From the NCBI GenBank assembly GCA_021817185.1, contig JAKAVU010000121.1, forward strand, positions 1 through 8,448: a stretch of 8,448 bases of DNA, read 5' to 3'. The position numbers and the translations under genes are program-made. Numbering within the stretch: the stretch's first letter is position 1; the number at the start of each line of letters is the position of its first letter. This stretch comes from a bacterium (GTDB taxonomy: Bacteria; Chloroflexota; Dormibacteria; UBA8260; Bog-877). The notes under the pieces are model-generated. The model had not been told where the DNA came from and searched no databases. It saw only the letters and a program-made list of their open reading frames with translations. Positions 6,501-8,448 of this stretch are shown here, piece by piece.

Positions 6501-7956
6501 GGCCCACCCCTCCGCTCTCCGGGGCCAGCCGCCGGCGCAGGCTCTGGCGCGCCATCTGAATCTCCTCGCGGGTTATCCCGCCGGTCAGCCACAGGGCCCC
6601 CAGGTAGCAGATGCCGGCGGCGGGAGCCACCCAGAAGACGTTCTCGAAGGAGAGCACCCCCATCACCCCGACCATGAGCCCCCCCGAGACCAGGATGGGG
6701 GTCAGGGCCCTGGCCCAGGGCAGGCTGCCGAGCTGGCGGCGCACCAGCATGTATCCGGCCACCAGCAGGAACACCTCCGTGATCACGGTAGCCCAGCTAC
6801 AGGCAAGATACCCCGTCCCGCGGGGGAAGAGCGGAATCATCACCAAGTTTAGGGTCACGTTCACGGCGATGCTGAGCAGCGACAGCTTGATGCTGTCCTG
6901 CTGGCGGTCCATCGCTCCCAGGCCGAAGACGAAGGTGTTGTTGACGAACAGGAAGACCAGCGCCAGCGCCAGGATGCTGACCGCCGGGCCCGACTGTCGG
7001 TAGATGTGCAGGAAGCCGACCAGGGCGGTGCCCCCGAAGGCGAGCGCGACCGCCAGCGGCATCGCGATCGAGGCCAGCAGCCGCAGGGTGATGGTGTAGG
7101 CCCCGCGCATCGAGCCCACCTCGCCCAGGTGGAGGACGGAGAGAGCCGGGAAGACCGCGTTCATCACCGTCTGGGGCAGAAACGACAGCCCCTCCAGGAA
7201 CTTGTAGGAGGCCTGGTAGTAGCCCACCTGGGTCGCCCCCCGCAGCGCCTCCAGGATGAGGACGTCGATCTTGAAGTAGATGGTGTTGAGGAAGAAGACC
7301 AGGGCGAACGGCAGGCCCATCCGGATCAGGCGGCGCACCAGCGGGTAGTCGATGGCGACCCGGGGACGGAAGTACCTCCTGGAGATGATCGCCAGCGCGA
7401 AGAGGCAGGTGAAGAGATAGGAGGCGGCGTAGGCCCACAGGTAGGCGGGCAGGCCCAGGTGGGCGACCCAGGCCAAGGCCGTGCCCGCCAGCAGGATCGC
7501 CCCCTCGGCGATGGTCTCGAACGCCTCGTAGCGCATCTCCCCGGTGGCGTAGAAGGTGCTGCGCAGGACGTTGGCCAGCGAGGTCGCCACCAAAAGGGCG
7601 AAGGCCGGCCACAGCAGCGGCAGAACCGAGGGGTGGCTGGTGAAGGTGGACATCACGAACAGACAGAGCAGGCTCCCCAGCAGCAGCGGCACCTTGGCGC
7701 CCAGCACCGCCGCCAGGTAGGGCTCCAAGCGCTTGCGGTCGCGGCTGCCCTCGCGCAGGTAGACGATCTGGAGGCCGCCGTCTCCCACGATGCTGGAGAG
7801 GTTGCTCAGGACCACCACGACCCCGAACTCGCCATAGCGGAACGGGCCCAGGGCGTGCTGCTGGATCAGGAAGGCCACGAACACCAGGAGCCGTGCCCCG
7901 GTCCGGGCCACGAACAGCATGGTGGTGTTGCGGACCGTGCGGTGGGCGAGGCTCAC
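6493..7956 (-). CDS. Polysaccharide flippase, Wzx-like (MOP superfamily)
   Basis: This 487-residue, strongly hydrophobic protein has the profile of a 12 to 14 segment transporter of the MOP flippase group, which moves undecaprenyl-diphosphate-linked oligosaccharides to the outer face of the cytoplasmic membrane. Its N-terminus (VRNTTMLFVARTGARLLVF) and the early GPFRYGEFG segment are typical. So is the mid-protein block YFKIDVLILEALRGATQVGYY followed by QASYKFLEGLSFLP, which matches the well-conserved central region of Wzx/RfbX-type proteins. The GTG at 7956 starts 9 bp after the stop of the ligase-like gene, with a modest GAGG seven bases ahead. The end overlaps the hexose-1-phosphate transferase gene by 8 bp. 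That neighbour, the rml genes and the glycosyltransferases all support export of a lipid-linked repeat unit. The exact substrate is not deducible, and the number of membrane segments is an estimate from reading. Confidence 0.9.
   Translation of the reverse strand: MSLAHRTVRNTTMLFVARTGARLLVFVAFLIQQHALGPFRYGEFGVVVVLSNLSSIVGDGGLQIVYLREGSRDRKRLEPYLAAVLGAKVPLLLGSLLCLFVMSTFTSHPSVLPLLWPAFALLVATSLANVLRSTFYATGEMRYEAFETIAEGAILLAGTALAWVAHLGLPAYLWAYAASYLFTCLFALAIISRRYFRPRVAIDYPLVRRLIRMGLPFALVFFLNTIYFKIDVLILEALRGATQVGYYQASYKFLEGLSFLPQTVMNAVFPALSVLHLGEVGSMRGAYTITLRLLASIAMPLAVALAFGGTALVGFLHIYRQSGPAVSILALALVFLFVNNTFVFGLGAMDRQQDSIKLSLLSIAVNVTLNLVMIPLFPRGTGYLACSWATVITEVFLLVAGYMLVRRQLGSLPWARALTPILVSGGLMVGVMGVLSFENVFWVAPAAGICYLGALWLTGGITREEIQMARQSLRRRLAPESGGVGLG
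6507..6513 (-). promoter_or_regulatory. Ribosome binding site supporting the TTG start of the hexose-1-phosphate transferase
   Basis: The minus strand reads GGAGGGG, then six bases, then the TTG at 6500-6498. The site lies inside the end of the flippase gene. It supports the rare TTG as the true start, giving MAESGPLIRP as N-terminus, over a GTG 16 codons downstream. Confidence 0.65.
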
Positions 7957-7965
7957 GCCGAAGCC

Positions 7966-8448
7966 TCAGGTCTTGCGCTGGGGACGGCGCAGCTGCAGCT
8001 GACGGGTGGCCGGCACGACCGCCACCACGACCAGGGCAGCCAGCGCCCACCACTCCACCGAGAGGTCGTTCTTCCAATAGGGGCTGTCGACCACGCCGTG
8101 GGCGAGGATCCCCACCCAGGCGAGCACCAGGGCGGCGGCCCAGGGGTGGGAGAGCGGCCCGGCCCTCACCACCGGGACCAGGTAGCGCCCCAGCTCGACC
8201 AGGAAACCGATCAAGAAGATGAGGCCCATCACCCCCAGCTCCACCCAGAAGTCGAGCTCCAGCTGATCCGGGTAGACATGGGTCTGGTGGATCACGTCGT
8301 GGAGCTGCACCCGGTAGGGAGTGATCTCCTGCTGGTAGTTGGCCAGCCCGCTTCCCGTGAAGGGGTGGGCCACCAGCAGGTCGACGGTGGCATGCCAGAG
8401 GTGGACCCGGGTCACCACCGAGTTGGCAGGGTTGTGGGGATTCAGCTC
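7966..8448 (-). CDS. O-antigen ligase/polymerase-like membrane protein, C-terminal part (cut by window edge)
   Basis: The frame is open from the right edge to a TGA at 7968-7966, giving 160 residues; the N-terminal part lies outside. The fragment begins ELNPHNPANSVVTRVHLWHA and continues with HPFTGSGLANYQQ (28-40), matching the W..A......HP..G.G..N. pattern of the periplasmic loop in the WaaL/Wzy (O-antigen ligase) superfamily. HVYPDQLELDFWVELGVMGL (57-76) follows, where relatives have PHN..L....E.G..G. Three hydrophobic segments come next (about 70-89, 101-118, 131-147), then a basic tail RRPQRKT. Members either polymerise lipid-linked repeat units or transfer finished glycans to an acceptor on the outside of the membrane. 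Lying at the head of the visible operon next to the flippase, it may be this locus's polymerase; a ligase role is equally allowed. An internal GTG at 8418 would only give a truncated product and is not the real start. Confidence 0.82.
   Translation of the reverse strand, partial: ELNPHNPANSVVTRVHLWHATVDLLVAHPFTGSGLANYQQEITPYRVQLHDVIHQTHVYPDQLELDFWVELGVMGLIFLIGFLVELGRYLVPVVRAGPLSHPWAAALVLAWVGILAHGVVDSPYWKNDLSVEWWALAALVVVAVVPATRQLQLRRPQRKT

Noticed and set aside
3768..6677. A very long plus-strand open frame (969 codons) running antisense to the flippase end, the initiating transferase, rmlA and the rmlC-like gene.
   Set aside because: It spans several well-supported genes on the other strand, and its translation is a low-complexity mix rich in His, Gly, Pro, Asp and Gln without a recognisable domain. 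Such frames arise from high GC at third codon positions.
1..8448. CRISPR array, tRNA or rRNA gene, insertion sequence or phage-like element.
   Set aside because: Reading through the window showed no regularly spaced direct repeats, no tRNA-like cloverleaf in a gap and no transposase or integrase motif. Coding sequence fills almost every base.

Overview
The window is a GC-rich bacterial stretch, about two thirds or more G+C by eye. It is packed with nine genes that all read leftward (minus strand), apparently as one operon whose two ends lie outside the window. No base is clearly free of genes except one gap of 40 to 50 bp between about 4995 and 5045. There are no RNA genes, mobile elements or CRISPR arrays that I can see, and no gene-free stretch over 300 bases. 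The GC-rich codon use, the frequent GTG/TTG starts and the long StrD-type nucleotidyltransferase would fit an actinobacterium, a Chloroflexota-like lineage or another high-GC soil bacterium. The sequence alone does not settle the phylum.

In transcription order (high to low coordinates) the layout is: the C-terminal part of an O-antigen ligase/polymerase-like membrane protein (7966-8448, cut by the edge); a Wzx-type polysaccharide flippase (6493-7956); a polyprenyl-phosphate hexose-1-phosphate transferase of the WbaP/WcaJ type (5046-6500); the dTDP-L-rhamnose set rmlA (3933-4994), rmlC-like (3344-3922), rmlB (2266-3342) and rmlD (1374-2258); then two family-2 glycosyltransferases (485-1381 and 1-474, the second cut by the left edge).

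Together the genes describe the making of a rhamnose-containing surface polysaccharide. RmlA, RmlB, RmlC and RmlD turn glucose-1-phosphate and dTTP into dTDP-L-rhamnose. The hexose-1-phosphate transferase starts the repeat unit on undecaprenyl phosphate at the cytoplasmic face, and the two GT2 enzymes extend it, at least one probably with rhamnose. The flippase exports the lipid-linked unit, and the ligase-like protein polymerises it or attaches it to its final acceptor outside. Adjacent genes overlap by 8 bp or are separated by 1 to 10 bp, so expression is probably translationally coupled.

The window looks like a well-built but recognisable polysaccharide locus rather than a new kind of system. 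The points most worth a second look are the divergent, N-terminally extended RmlC-like epimerase, the unresolved role of the ligase-like protein, and the glycosyltransferase running off the left edge.
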